A stretch of 26,957 bases of DNA from HGM12587 sp945786935 (GTDB taxonomy: Bacteria > Bacillota > Clostridia > Lachnospirales > Lachnospiraceae): assembly GCA_945786935.1 (NCBI GenBank), contig CALZFY010000028.1, forward strand, positions 1-26,957. Reading direction: 5' to 3'. Below are positions 1-7,220 of this stretch, in pieces. The notes beneath the pieces were generated by a model, which searched no databases, had not been told where the DNA came from, and worked only from the letters and a program-made list of their open reading frames with translations. The position numbers and the translations under genes were made by a program. Numbering within the stretch: position 1 is the stretch's first letter; the number at the start of each line of letters is the position of its first letter.

Positions 1-19
1 TATAAACGGAGGTCAGACC

Positions 20-352
20 ATGGAAGAAAACAGGAAAGATACAAACATGCAGATTGGAAAAAGACTGAGGGAAGCCAGAAATAATTTAGGAAGAAAGCAA
101 GCAGAATTTGCATATTCGCTGGGAGTTTCGGAAGAACATTACAGAAAATATGAATCTGGAGCTACCGGTTTATCAGCAGATAAACTTCTTATCTTGTATA
201 AGGAATATGGAATTGATCCTACATATCTGATTACCGGAGCATGTATGAAGGATTTCGATGTTGATTACTATATAGCGAATTGCAACAAAGAACAAAAGGA
301 AGAATTTTTAGACAGGATTCTGGCATATATGTCGAGAATTGTGAAGAAATAA
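20..352 (+). CDS. XRE-family helix-turn-helix regulator
   Basis: A 110-aa protein with an N-terminal Cro/C1-type helix-turn-helix at about residues 11-65. The pattern IGKRLREARNNLG, then QAEFAYSLGVSEEHYRKYESG, then an LLILYKEYGIDPTYLI segment is the standard XRE layout. It should act as a cytoplasmic DNA-binding repressor or activator. The ATG follows a GGAGG box at a good distance, which fixes the start. The C-terminal 40 residues (DFDVDYYIANCNKEQKEEF onwards) are helical and unassigned, perhaps for dimerisation. A second XRE gene follows about 50 bases downstream in the same direction, so the two are probably co-transcribed. The family is clear; the target is unknown, but control of the neighbouring mobile-element genes is the natural guess. 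Confidence 0.85.
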   Translation: MEENRKDTNMQIGKRLREARNNLGRKQAEFAYSLGVSEEHYRKYESGATGLSADKLLILYKEYGIDPTYLITGACMKDFDVDYYIANCNKEQKEEFLDRILAYMSRIVKK

Positions 353-399
353 TATCTTTGATACGCCTGCTTCTTTTAGAAAGGATAAGAATTACGCGA

Positions 400-738
400 A
401 TGGAGCAGGTGTTATACCAAACGATTGCTTGCAATATCAAAGAACGGAGAAAGCAGCTTTGCTATTCGCAGGAAAGGCTTGCGGAAAAGGCAGAGGTTTC
501 GATTGATACGATAAAAAATGTAGAGTCCGGTCGCAGAACCATGAATTTGGATACTTATTTAAGAATTGTGGATGCATTGGAAACAACACCACTGGCTTTG
601 ATAAAATGCAAAGAGCAGTCAGAGGAATGGTTTGACAGGCTGCTCTTTATGACAGCTCATTGCAGCGACCGGGAAATGAAATTTGTTCTGTATATGGTAG
701 AGCAGATATTGAAAGGATTTGAGGATTACCTGAAATAA
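400..738 (+). CDS. XRE-family helix-turn-helix regulator
   Basis: A 112-aa protein. The frame is open further upstream, overlapping the previous gene, but the ATG at 400 has an AAGGATAAG ribosome-binding region just before it and begins directly ahead of the DNA-binding domain, so I take that start. The helix-turn-helix covers about residues 8-65 (IKERRKQLCYSQERLAEKAEVS, then DTIKNVESGRR, then LRIVDALETTPLALI). The C-terminal part is helical, with FDRLLFMTAHCSDREMKFV. It lies directly behind another XRE gene and is probably in one transcript with it. Its role is inferred to be transcriptional control of the element; no operator can be assigned with certainty. Confidence 0.82.
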   Translation: MEQVLYQTIACNIKERRKQLCYSQERLAEKAEVSIDTIKNVESGRRTMNLDTYLRIVDALETTPLALIKCKEQSEEWFDRLLFMTAHCSDREMKFVLYMVEQILKGFEDYLK

Positions 739-969
739 TCACCTATTCGTATTTGTTATTTCTGTAATCAAATAATCAACGATTTCATCAATAGTTGGGC
801 AGTTGCCATTACATGGAATTTTTGTCCAGAAGTTTTGCAAATTTGGGTCGTTGCTTTTTAATGCAAGGGAAACGGCGAAGGCTATTTGTTCACGAATGGT
901 GCTCTCATCCATTCCTTCGTTTTCTATCATATGTTTTAAAGCATTTTCCAATTGTTCATTTTGTTTCAT
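739..969 (-). CDS. small hypothetical protein (76 aa)
   Basis: A 76-aa acidic protein whose stop codon abuts the end of the converging XRE gene. The open frame extends further upstream, but an AGGAAGG box lies about 10 bases before the internal ATG at 969, which is the better start. The chain is mostly helical (EQLENALKHMIENEGMDESTIREQIAFAVSLALKS), followed by NFWTKIPCNGNCPTIDEIVDYLI. Two cysteines lie close together (CNGNC). I recognise no family. It is on the strand opposite the regulators around it and diverges from the XRE gene at 1316. It may be a small accessory or regulatory protein of the mobile element. It is likely real because of the good ribosome binding site and protein-like composition. 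Confidence 0.55.
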   Translation of the reverse strand: MKQNEQLENALKHMIENEGMDESTIREQIAFAVSLALKSNDPNLQNFWTKIPCNGNCPTIDEIVDYLITEITNTNR

Positions 970-1315
970 GTTCTTATCCGCCTTCCTGATTTTTATAAAA
1001 TAAGTATAATTGATTTTTAAGAGAATAGGTATAAATTTTATATAGTACTTAGTGTAGCCTTGTGCAGATGATATATTCTGCCAGGGCTTTTCTTTTTGAT
1101 TACTCTTCTGCAAGTGTGTACAATATTCCACCAAAAACAGAGGGTTCGTTCACTTCCCGTCCTGCATCCCAAACTATAAAATATATCTTGCTTAAGCAAA
1201 TTTTTAAAAGAATTTCAATATGAAAAATATAGAAAACCTTCAAAAAAAACACATTTGAGGAAGGTTTTATTTTTATGCCCTCCGGTTGTGTTTCCCGATG
1301 GGTAGAAGGATCAAA
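970..1315. other. divergent intergenic region with palindrome
   Basis: No gene is visible in these 346 bases between two divergent genes. The region is AT-rich. A perfect 12-bp palindrome, TTGCTTAAGCAA, lies at 1188-1199 and is the best candidate operator for one of the XRE regulators. A 9-bp inverted repeat, AAAACCTTC/GAAGGTTTT (1233-1241 and 1260-1268), is followed by ATTTTT and could be a weak terminator just upstream of the 1316 gene. No promoter close to consensus stands out. Confidence 0.4.
1188..1199. promoter_or_regulatory. 12-bp perfect palindrome, candidate operator
   Basis: TTGCTTAAGCAA reads identically on both strands and lies in the gap between the minus-strand gene ending its upstream region at 969 and the XRE gene starting at 1316. 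Dimeric XRE repressors commonly bind short palindromes in divergent control regions. The assignment is inference from symmetry and position only. Confidence 0.35.
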
Positions 1316-1636
1316 ATGTATGAACTGACAAAGGTGGGCGAAAGAATTAAGTGTTTAAGGAGAAAAAAAGGCAAAACACAGGAGGAAATATCAGAAGAAT
1401 TAGGTATGAATATCAAAACATATCGGGCGATTGAGACAGGTGTTCGGGTAGGAAAAATAGATACATTGTGTCTGCTGGCAGAGTACTTTCATACATCCCT
1501 GGATTATCTGGCAGGCAGGGAGGAAAAATTGACAGATGGATTAGATATCAGAATCGGAAACTTACCACCGGATAAGCAGGAGCTGGCAGAGAAGCTGATT
1601 ACCACCATACTTGATACGTTAAGTACCACAAAATAG
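1316..1636 (+). CDS. XRE-family helix-turn-helix regulator
   Basis: A 106-aa regulator. The helix-turn-helix lies at about residues 5-65: VGERIKCLRRKKGKTQEEISEEL, then GMNIKTYRAIETG, then LCLLAEYFHTSLDYLAGR. This is the typical SinR/phage-repressor-like fold ending in the DYLxGR signature. I chose the ATG at 1316 because a GAAGGA box precedes it; the frame stays open 10 codons upstream without a ribosome binding site. The C-terminus has LPPDKQELAEKLITTIL, a helix often seen in these small regulators. It is the last gene before the leader of the pilus operon, so it is a candidate regulator of that operon or of integrase. Confidence 0.85.
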   Translation: MYELTKVGERIKCLRRKKGKTQEEISEELGMNIKTYRAIETGVRVGKIDTLCLLAEYFHTSLDYLAGREEKLTDGLDIRIGNLPPDKQELAEKLITTILDTLSTTK

Positions 1637-2166
1637 GGTGATGACTCCTACGCTATGTACCTAAAAAATGAGGAGGTAATCACATACAATACAGTTATGG
1701 ATGAGGCAAGTACATCAGCAGATGAAAAGCTGAAACCTAACTGAACCTTGATAATTTCATAGGACCCACATATTTTCGTGATTATTCTGTTCGCCTCTGA
1801 TGATCGGAGGTAGCAAAGCTCCATTTCGTGCATTGAGAAGCCTGACCGAAAGGTTTGCCTGTGAAGGCTTTTAGCAGAGGGTTTTACTTACCGGTGCTGC
1901 TGCCGGATGAAAGGAACAAGAGCACGCACCTGAATTTCAGCGAAAAGCATTTTCAGAGATTGGCATCTGATACTGCTGTCCGGATGGGCAGGATGGCAGT
2001 TTCGTGATGGGATAGGCAGTCCCATGGATATGTGACCCGGCTGGGGGAGAATTTGAAAAGAGTCACGTAGGAGTCTTTTCACATAAGCTTACTGCAATGA
2101 CAGTGATCTTATGTGAGCAGATTCGTGCGCACAATTTACTCAAATACTGCGAAAGGAGAAGAAGAA
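1637..2166. other. unassigned leader region before the Tad operon
   Basis: About 530 bases without a convincing gene. A 29-codon frame (ATG at 1656 to TGA at 1744) and a stop-bounded stretch around 1845-2007 look mildly protein-like (for example LPVLLPDERNKS) but lack a start with a ribosome binding site, so they may be gene remnants. The region also has a 10-bp inverted repeat at its two ends (GACTCCTACG at 1643-1652, CGTAGGAGTC at 2066-2075) and a strong stem-loop at 2079-2116. It could be a structured leader, the scar of a lost gene, or a transfer/recombination site. Confidence 0.4.
2079..2116 (+). promoter_or_regulatory. stem-loop upstream of the Tad operon
   Basis: A 16-base arm beginning TCACATAAG and ending ACTG pairs with CAGTGATCTTATGTGA across a six-base CAATGA loop, with 14 of 16 positions complementary. 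No T tract follows, so it is not a classical terminator. It ends 50 bases before the TTG start of the ATPase gene. It could be a protein-binding operator or an mRNA stability/attenuation element controlling the operon. Confidence 0.5.
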
Positions 2167-3336
2167 TTGGGACTTACAAATAATTCGGAGATTGCAGGAA
2201 AGAATAAGTCTGCTTTGGACACCGAAAAGCTCTTTGATGAAATCGTAGATTACTTTACCCGGGTAGAAAAAATCACCATCAACCTGGTAAACCGTGGGCT
2301 GAAAGATAAGGCCATCCTGAATCAGATGGTAGAAAATTATCTGAAGGAAAAACATGTGCCGGATGACATCATAAAAGACATGATCCGTATGTTTGAGAAC
2401 TATGTGTTTGGTTATCACATTCTGGAACCCCTGATTGATGATGAAACCATCAGTGATATCAAAATTACGAAATTCGATTGTGTCCGGATTAAGCGGTTTG
2501 GAAAACGTATGACTTCCGATGTGAAATTTAAGGATGATGCAGATCTCAATCGTTTTATTGAGCATGTGGCGATCAAGAACAGAATCAATATCAGTGATAT
2601 CAATGCGATCCAGAACTTTACGGATAAGCAGAGCAATGAAAAGTTTATTTTGAGACTGAACATCTCCAGTCCCTATGTTAATTCCGTACCCAACAGCTAT
2701 CTTCATATCAGAAAGATCAGCAAGAATAAAAAAGGAATGGATTATCTGATCGGTGCAGGGATGATGGATCAAAAGACAGCAGAGTATCTGATCCATCAGG
2801 CAAAAACAGCCAGAGGAATGCTGTTTACAGGAAAGGGAGCTTCCGGAAAAACAACTCTGATGAATGAGTTATTAGAGCATATCCCGGAAGAAAACAGCGG
2901 ACTTACCATTCAGGAAAATGAGGAACTGTTTTCCTATCACCATCCGGACATCATGTTCCAGCATACGGTAGAGAACCGTGGAGAGGGAAAAATCTGTTAT
3001 TCCTTACAGGATCTTGCGAGAAATGGTCTGCTGCTTGATCTTGATTATTACATCATTGGAGAGATCAAAGGCGGGGAGGCACTATACTTTTTAAATGCAG
3101 CTTATACAGGACACCGCTGCTGGGCGTCAGTCCATGGTGTCAGCTCCACGGAGGCAATAGATAAGCTGGCAGATTACGTGAAGTACGAGAGTAATTATTC
3201 CAAAGAGGATGTCATGAGGATGCTCCGGACCATGGAAGTTGTAGTGTTTATGGAGAATTTCAAAGTGAAGGAAATCTCCGAAGTCGTTGGGTTTGACGAA
3301 GCCACACATCGGCTGGTTTATAAGAGAGTGTTGTAG
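2167..3336 (+). CDS. cpaF: CpaF/TadA-type secretion ATPase
   Basis: The cytoplasmic motor ATPase (GspE/VirB11 superfamily, CpaF/TadA branch) that powers Tad/Flp pilus assembly. In the 389-aa form the N-terminal half carries the usual CpaF segment (VFGYHILEPLIDDETISDI). Walker A is GKGASGKTT at about residues 222-230 and the Walker-B-like IIGEIKGGEA has its glutamate at about 299, followed by GHRCWASVHG, the His-box region. I prefer the TTG at 2167 because AAAGGAG sits eight bases ahead; an in-frame GTG at 2113 has no ribosome binding site and lies inside the stem-loop. The TadB-like gene follows after 13 bases. The gene is intact and no second ATPase or TadZ partner is seen nearby. Confidence 0.92.
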   Translation: MGLTNNSEIAGKNKSALDTEKLFDEIVDYFTRVEKITINLVNRGLKDKAILNQMVENYLKEKHVPDDIIKDMIRMFENYVFGYHILEPLIDDETISDIKITKFDCVRIKRFGKRMTSDVKFKDDADLNRFIEHVAIKNRINISDINAIQNFTDKQSNEKFILRLNISSPYVNSVPNSYLHIRKISKNKKGMDYLIGAGMMDQKTAEYLIHQAKTARGMLFTGKGASGKTTLMNELLEHIPEENSGLTIQENEELFSYHHPDIMFQHTVENRGEGKICYSLQDLARNGLLLDLDYYIIGEIKGGEALYFLNAAYTGHRCWASVHGVSSTEAIDKLADYVKYESNYSKEDVMRMLRTMEVVVFMENFKVKEISEVVGFDEATHRLVYKRVL

Positions 3337-3349
3337 GAGGTTTTGAAAA

Positions 3350-4306
3350 ATGAATATGCTGATTTTATTAAAGATCTGCTTATTTCTGATGCTTGGAATA
3401 GCAGCTTTTTTTATGCTTTCTTACCTGAAAGAGCATAGTGCATTGACCACGGTAGCGGAAAATGTGTATCAGAAGGCGAAAGCACAGGAAGAGGAAAGGC
3501 AGACCGCCCAGCAGAGGCTGTTTCTCGTTGAAGGAAGGCAGGAGAAAACCAATCTTTTGTACAAGCTGGATCTTCTGGTACTGCAGAGCAACATTAAAAA
3601 GTATGTGCCTTTTGCAAGTACAGAGATTCTTATGATTTTTGCTCTTGGAATGGCAGCGGCTGGTTTTGCACTGGTTACTTCCATTACCGGTACATGGGTC
3701 TTTGGGATGCTGGGTTTTGTGGGAGTCCTGTTTGTAGGTTATCTGGTGCTGTACTTTATGGCACTTGAAAATTATCACAAGACGGAAGAAAGTTTGATGA
3801 CATTCATTAACTTACTGGAGAATTACAGCGGAATGGAGGACGAGCTGATTACGATCTTTTCAAGAATCCAGCCGTTCCTATCGGAGCCGATCAAATCAGC
3901 AGTGGAAAACTGCTGTGCAGAAGCAAGGATGACCGGGGACAGGAATCAGGCAATCAGAAACATGGAAAAACGAATTGAACATGAAAAGTTTAAAGAGCTC
4001 ATCCGAAATCTGGAGATCTGTTCCCGGTACGAAGCAAATTATGGGGAAGTCATTAAGGACAGCAGAGGACTGCTTCGGGAATACCTTGTAACAGTAAAGG
4101 AGCGAAAAGCGATTCTTAATAATGCAAGGGTAGAAATTGCGATGATCCTTGGATGTTGCGGCATTGTCTTCTGGATGATGAATGACTTTACACAGACTGG
4201 AATCCTGCCATTGCTTCTTAGCAATACAGCAGGAAATCTGATTCTGGCATACTGCATCCTGATGATCTTTTATGCAGTATGGGCAGTAGCCATCGACAGG
4301 AGGTAG
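3350..4306 (+). CDS. tadB: TadB-like inner-membrane platform protein
   Basis: A 318-aa membrane protein in the slot normally held by TadB, the GspF-like platform component that couples the CpaF motor to pilus assembly. There is an N-terminal membrane segment (about residues 3-22). A basic, glutamine-rich cytoplasmic stretch follows, then a pair of membrane segments at about 88-135. A long helical GspF-like region contains MTFINLLENYSGMEDELITIF and ELIRNLEICSRYE, and C-terminal membrane segments lie at about 263-315. The start follows an AGGAGG box at nine bases. Identity rests on topology, size and position more than on strong sequence motifs. The TadC-like gene follows directly, with its ribosome binding site inside this gene's stop region. 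Confidence 0.78.
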   Translation: MNMLILLKICLFLMLGIAAFFMLSYLKEHSALTTVAENVYQKAKAQEEERQTAQQRLFLVEGRQEKTNLLYKLDLLVLQSNIKKYVPFASTEILMIFALGMAAAGFALVTSITGTWVFGMLGFVGVLFVGYLVLYFMALENYHKTEESLMTFINLLENYSGMEDELITIFSRIQPFLSEPIKSAVENCCAEARMTGDRNQAIRNMEKRIEHEKFKELIRNLEICSRYEANYGEVIKDSRGLLREYLVTVKERKAILNNARVEIAMILGCCGIVFWMMNDFTQTGILPLLLSNTAGNLILAYCILMIFYAVWAVAIDRR

Positions 4307-4312
4307 GTGCAG

Positions 4313-5155
4313 ATGAGTTTAGAACAGGTTGTTTTATTAAAGAACATTCTTCTGGTAGTCCTCCCCATCCTTCTGTTGTTGATTTTCATGAAAATAAAGT
4401 GGAAGGAAAACATGGAAAGAACCATGGATGCGGGGGCTGATTTTGCCGGAAGGATTCTAAAGAAGTCCAAAATGAGTTTTTTGAACTTTGACAGCATTCA
4501 GAGATTTTTAAAATCGAAAGGAGCAGTTTATCTGTTTGGGGATACAGCAACCCCGGTGACCTTTGTGACGGTAAAGGTGTTGCTTCTGCTGTTACTGTTT
4601 CTGATGGGTGCATCTATTGGAGGTATCCTCCCAGGTATGTTCTTTGGAATGGTGGGATTTTTCCTCCCGGACATGCTCCTTACAATTTCCAACAGTGCAG
4701 ACAATGATGCAATGCTGGAAGATATCAAGTGTATTTACGATACCTTGAGGATTCAGACAAAAGCCGGAGTGTTTTTATCCGCATCATTATGTGAGTGTTA
4801 TCTGGCGGTAAAAAACCGCAGGTTAAAAAGTGCTCTGCTGGAGCTGACCAATGATATCAGCACCAGACATGAGATAGAGGACGCTTTGGAGCGTTTCAAT
4901 GAAAAGTTTGATTGCAGTCAGATTGATATTTTCTGCATCGTGATCAGACAGTCTATGGAGAGTGGTCGCAGTGTAAAGGTTCTGGAGGACTTATCCCTGC
5001 AGATGAATGACCTGCAGCACGCAATCAATCTCAAGGAAAAAGAGGCACTGGACCGTAAGGTACAGATCATTGAGCTTCTGATATTTGTGGGACTGCTTGC
5101 AGTGACCATATTCAGTTTGGGAATGGAAGTAATATCCTCTATCCTGACATTTTAA
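4313..5155 (+). CDS. tadC: TadC-like inner-membrane platform protein
   Basis: A 280-aa second GspF-domain protein. It has an N-terminal membrane helix (about residues 5-25), a hydrophobic pair at about 82-125 (VTVKVLLLLLLFLMGASIGG and following), and a cytoplasmic helical domain with FNEKFDCSQIDIFCIVIRQSMESGRSV, a recognisable T2SF-type pattern. It ends in a C-terminal membrane helix (IIELLIFVGLLAVTIFSLG). TadB and TadC together form the assembly platform in Tad systems. GTG at 4307 is possible, but ATG at 4313 sits nine bases behind AGGAGG and is preferred. It is tightly linked to the TadB-like gene and probably translationally coupled to it. Confidence 0.8.
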   Translation: MSLEQVVLLKNILLVVLPILLLLIFMKIKWKENMERTMDAGADFAGRILKKSKMSFLNFDSIQRFLKSKGAVYLFGDTATPVTFVTVKVLLLLLLFLMGASIGGILPGMFFGMVGFFLPDMLLTISNSADNDAMLEDIKCIYDTLRIQTKAGVFLSASLCECYLAVKNRRLKSALLELTNDISTRHEIEDALERFNEKFDCSQIDIFCIVIRQSMESGRSVKVLEDLSLQMNDLQHAINLKEKEALDRKVQIIELLIFVGLLAVTIFSLGMEVISSILTF

Positions 5156-5262
5156 GGGATTGGAAGTATAAGCTTGAATTACCACATTTGGTAGAAACCC
5201 AGTGCACAGGGAAATCTATAAACTATTTATCAATCAAAAAAAGAAAGACGAGGTATGTAAAC

Positions 5263-5478
5263 ATGAAAAATTTAATGAACAAAGCAACAGCAAAGGCAAA
5301 AGAAGTGAAAGCAGCAGTTTTTGGAGCAGACAAAGGCGGTAAGGAAATCATCGTAGAGTTAGGTCTGACCGTTGTGGCAGTAGCACTCATTGTAGTGTTC
5401 AGAACCCAGATCAAGTCATTGGTTGATACAATCATGTCCAGTGCAACTACAACCATTACAGGCTTATTCACATTCTAA
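5263..5478 (+). CDS. Flp-like major pilin candidate (71 aa)
   Basis: A 71-residue protein with a short basic leader (MKNLMNKATAKAKEVKAAVFGADKGG), then a hydrophobic helix at about residues 29-46 (IIVELGLTVVAVALIVVF) and a small polar tail rich in S and T. This is the size and layout of Flp-type pilins. Such pilins are cut by an A24 prepilin peptidase after a glycine, and their membrane helix then packs in the fibre. The leader is longer than in classical Flp and the acidic residues after G26 are E28 and E32, not exactly at +5, so the exact cleavage site is uncertain. The start is chosen for its GAGG box. It is followed directly by a strong terminator, suiting a highly expressed subunit. Confidence 0.65.
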   Translation: MKNLMNKATAKAKEVKAAVFGADKGGKEIIVELGLTVVAVALIVVFRTQIKSLVDTIMSSATTTITGLFTF

Positions 5479-5492
5479 GGATTGTGTGGTGC

Positions 5493-5524
5493 GGCATCGG
5501 AGAGATTTCTCCGGTGCCTTTTTT
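5493..5524 (+). terminator. rho-independent terminator after the pilin gene
   Basis: GGCATCGGAGA and TCTCCGGTGCC form an 11-bp stem (one G-U pair) with a four-base loop, directly followed by six T. It sits 15 bases after the pilin stop and ends only 15 bases before the next gene, inside the operon. A partial terminator here would give more pilin message than minor-pilin message. Confidence 0.88.
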
Positions 5525-5539
5525 GAAAGGAGGAGGCTC

Positions 5540-5944
5540 ATGAAGAAAGATCAGGGAAGCCTAATGAGAGTATTCCCCGGAATTATGACAATCATGGCAG
5601 TGGCAGTCATGCTGGTATTTTATATTGGATGGATGTCCAATGTAACGAAAAAGGACGAGGTAAGGCAGGTGGCAAGAGCCTGTATGCTGTCTATGGAGAC
5701 AAAAGGATGTCTGGACAGCTCACTGGAGAGCTCCCTTCGGTCAGAACTTGCAGCAAAGGGTTTGGAAAACATTGACCTTAGTGGGACAACCATGTCCGAT
5801 GCAGGTTATGGGAATGAAATTTTCCTGCATATCAAAGGGGATTTGAAGATCCATTCCTACACGACTTCGGGTTTCTTTCAGCTTCACAGGAATGGCACGA
5901 ATATCCCGGTAGATATCATGCTGGAGTCCACGGCTAAGAATTAG
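5540..5944 (+). CDS. TadE-like minor pilin / pseudopilin candidate
   Basis: A 134-aa protein with a basic N-terminus (MKKDQGSLMRVFPG), one membrane helix at about residues 13-31, and an exported domain of about 100 residues containing two cysteines (about 46 and 55). It closes with a beta-rich part (IFLHIKGDLKIHSYTTSGFFQL). This is the architecture of TadE/TadF-type minor pilins and of small conserved Clostridia proteins of Tad-like loci. The ATG at 5540 has a very strong AAAGGAGGAGG ahead of it; the frame's longer upstream part overlaps the pilin gene and terminator and is not used. It is likely processed by the A24 peptidase encoded downstream. The family assignment is tentative. Confidence 0.62.
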   Translation: MKKDQGSLMRVFPGIMTIMAVAVMLVFYIGWMSNVTKKDEVRQVARACMLSMETKGCLDSSLESSLRSELAAKGLENIDLSGTTMSDAGYGNEIFLHIKGDLKIHSYTTSGFFQLHRNGTNIPVDIMLESTAKN

Positions 5945-5954
5945 GAGGGTTGGA

Positions 5955-6500
5955 ATGAAAAAAGATAAGGGAACGGTAGAGTACAGCATGTGTATCATGC
6001 TGCTTACAGTCAGCGTCCTTTTGATCCTGTTCTGTTTTAGGATCCGGAGTGCAAGAGTAGAGAAAGCTTATATAGAAGATGGGCTTGCTACGGCAAATCT
6101 GGCAGCTGCAGTGATTGATACAGACATCTATGGGGAGACAGAGGAGCTTGTCATTTCCGATACAGATGAAGCTTTTGGAAGATTTCAGAGAGCTTTAAAG
6201 ACCAATCTGAACCTTGATGGAGATCTCCGCCCGTATGGAACATTTCTTATGGAAAATTCGGTAGAAATACTGGAATTTCATATCTACAACGTGAGAGAGG
6301 ACAGAATCATCCATGTAATCTACGACGAACATGGATCAAGGATTTCGGAAACTTTAGGACTGTCGGGAGTGACAACCCCCGATGGAACAGAAGTAGAGTC
6401 TACGACTGTTTACAGTAAGATTGAATTTGATGTAAAAGGTTTCTTATCCCAGAGAAACCGGCTGACAATGGAAAACAGCGTGGATGTTGTGAAAAACTAA
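5955..6500 (+). CDS. TadE/TadG-like minor pilin
   Basis: A 181-aa protein with a short leader and the sequence KKDKGTVEYSM before a membrane helix at about residues 12-28. The glycine plus V-E-Y just ahead of the helix recalls the G-x-x-x-x-E-[FY] processing signature of TadE and Flp proteins, though the spacing is slightly shorter. The exported part (about 150 residues) begins ARVEKAYIEDGLATANLAAAVID, similar to the post-helix region of TadE-like proteins, and ends in a beta-rich stretch. It lies ten bases after the previous minor-pilin gene with AGGAGGG between. The probable role is a low-abundance pilus subunit or assembly factor. Confidence 0.66.
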   Translation: MKKDKGTVEYSMCIMLLTVSVLLILFCFRIRSARVEKAYIEDGLATANLAAAVIDTDIYGETEELVISDTDEAFGRFQRALKTNLNLDGDLRPYGTFLMENSVEILEFHIYNVREDRIIHVIYDEHGSRISETLGLSGVTTPDGTEVESTTVYSKIEFDVKGFLSQRNRLTMENSVDVVKN

Positions 6501-6523
6501 AATAATCCAGAGGAGGAAATAAG

Positions 6524-7204
6524 ATGTTTAAAAGAGGTAACAAGGAAAAACCGGCATCTGCCGGAAAATTGAGTACAGCGAAAAAGCTGTTGGGAAGTTT
6601 TCTGGTAGCCATTGCTTTATTTGGGGTCCTGGTTGGTGTGGAAAGAAACATGCTCAGTGACTTTGATAAGGAGACAGTGATTCTCTGTAAAGCAGATATC
6701 CAGAAAGGAACCAATATTACAGCCGATAATGTTGGGAAATATTTCTATGAGTATGAGGTAGATGTGAAGCTGGCAGGAGAGGGCTGTGTAACGGATAAAA
6801 ACCAATTGGTTGGAACTGTGACCGGAAGGACACTCTCGGCTCATACGATTGCCCAGAAGAGTGATTTTACGAAAGAAGCTGAAATCTATGCAGGGTATCG
6901 CAACCCGGTAGAGGGTTCTGTAATTACTGATAAACCCGGTGATATCGTAAGTGGCACCATCCGGCGTGGTGATTATGTAGACATTGCTGTTGTAAACAAA
7001 GATACCTTGGAATATGACGTGATGCTGGAACATGTCTATGTACTGGACGCATTTACGGGAAATGGTGAAAGGGTATCATCGGATATGGATGGAACTGCTG
7101 CAATCATGCTGACGATCGTAGAGGAAAAGGACCATCTGGCAGCCTTTTATTCCGCAAGGGAATTGGGCAGTGTCATTGTGACAAAGCTTGATACCGAGAA
7201 TTAG
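6524..7204 (+). CDS. cpaB: CpaB/RcpC-like SAF-domain pilus protein
   Basis: A 226-aa protein with a basic N-terminus and one membrane helix at about residues 23-40 (LLGSFLVAIALFGVLVGV). An extracytoplasmic SAF domain follows at about 50-118: VILCKADIQKGTNITADNV, then LVGTVTGRTLSAHTIAQKSDF. The rest matches the CpaB C-terminal region (PGDIVSGTIRRGDYVDIAVV, the typical GDxVDI motif). CpaB/RcpC proteins are conserved in Tad loci and are thought to stabilise the pilus at the envelope. An AGGAGG box precedes the start by eight bases. It is co-directional with the minor pilins and the following secreted protein. Confidence 0.82.
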   Translation: MFKRGNKEKPASAGKLSTAKKLLGSFLVAIALFGVLVGVERNMLSDFDKETVILCKADIQKGTNITADNVGKYFYEYEVDVKLAGEGCVTDKNQLVGTVTGRTLSAHTIAQKSDFTKEAEIYAGYRNPVEGSVITDKPGDIVSGTIRRGDYVDIAVVNKDTLEYDVMLEHVYVLDAFTGNGERVSSDMDGTAAIMLTIVEEKDHLAAFYSARELGSVIVTKLDTEN

Positions 7205-7220
7205 AAAGGCAGGGTGCAGC

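Noticed and set aside
2140..2796. A 218-codon minus-strand frame inside the ATPase gene
   Set aside because: It lies wholly opposite the conserved CpaF reading frame and has no ribosome binding site; it is an antisense shadow.
5155..5262. A separate promoter for the pilin gene
   Set aside because: A TATAAA at 5217 exists but no -35 element sits at the right distance, so I do not claim a promoter.
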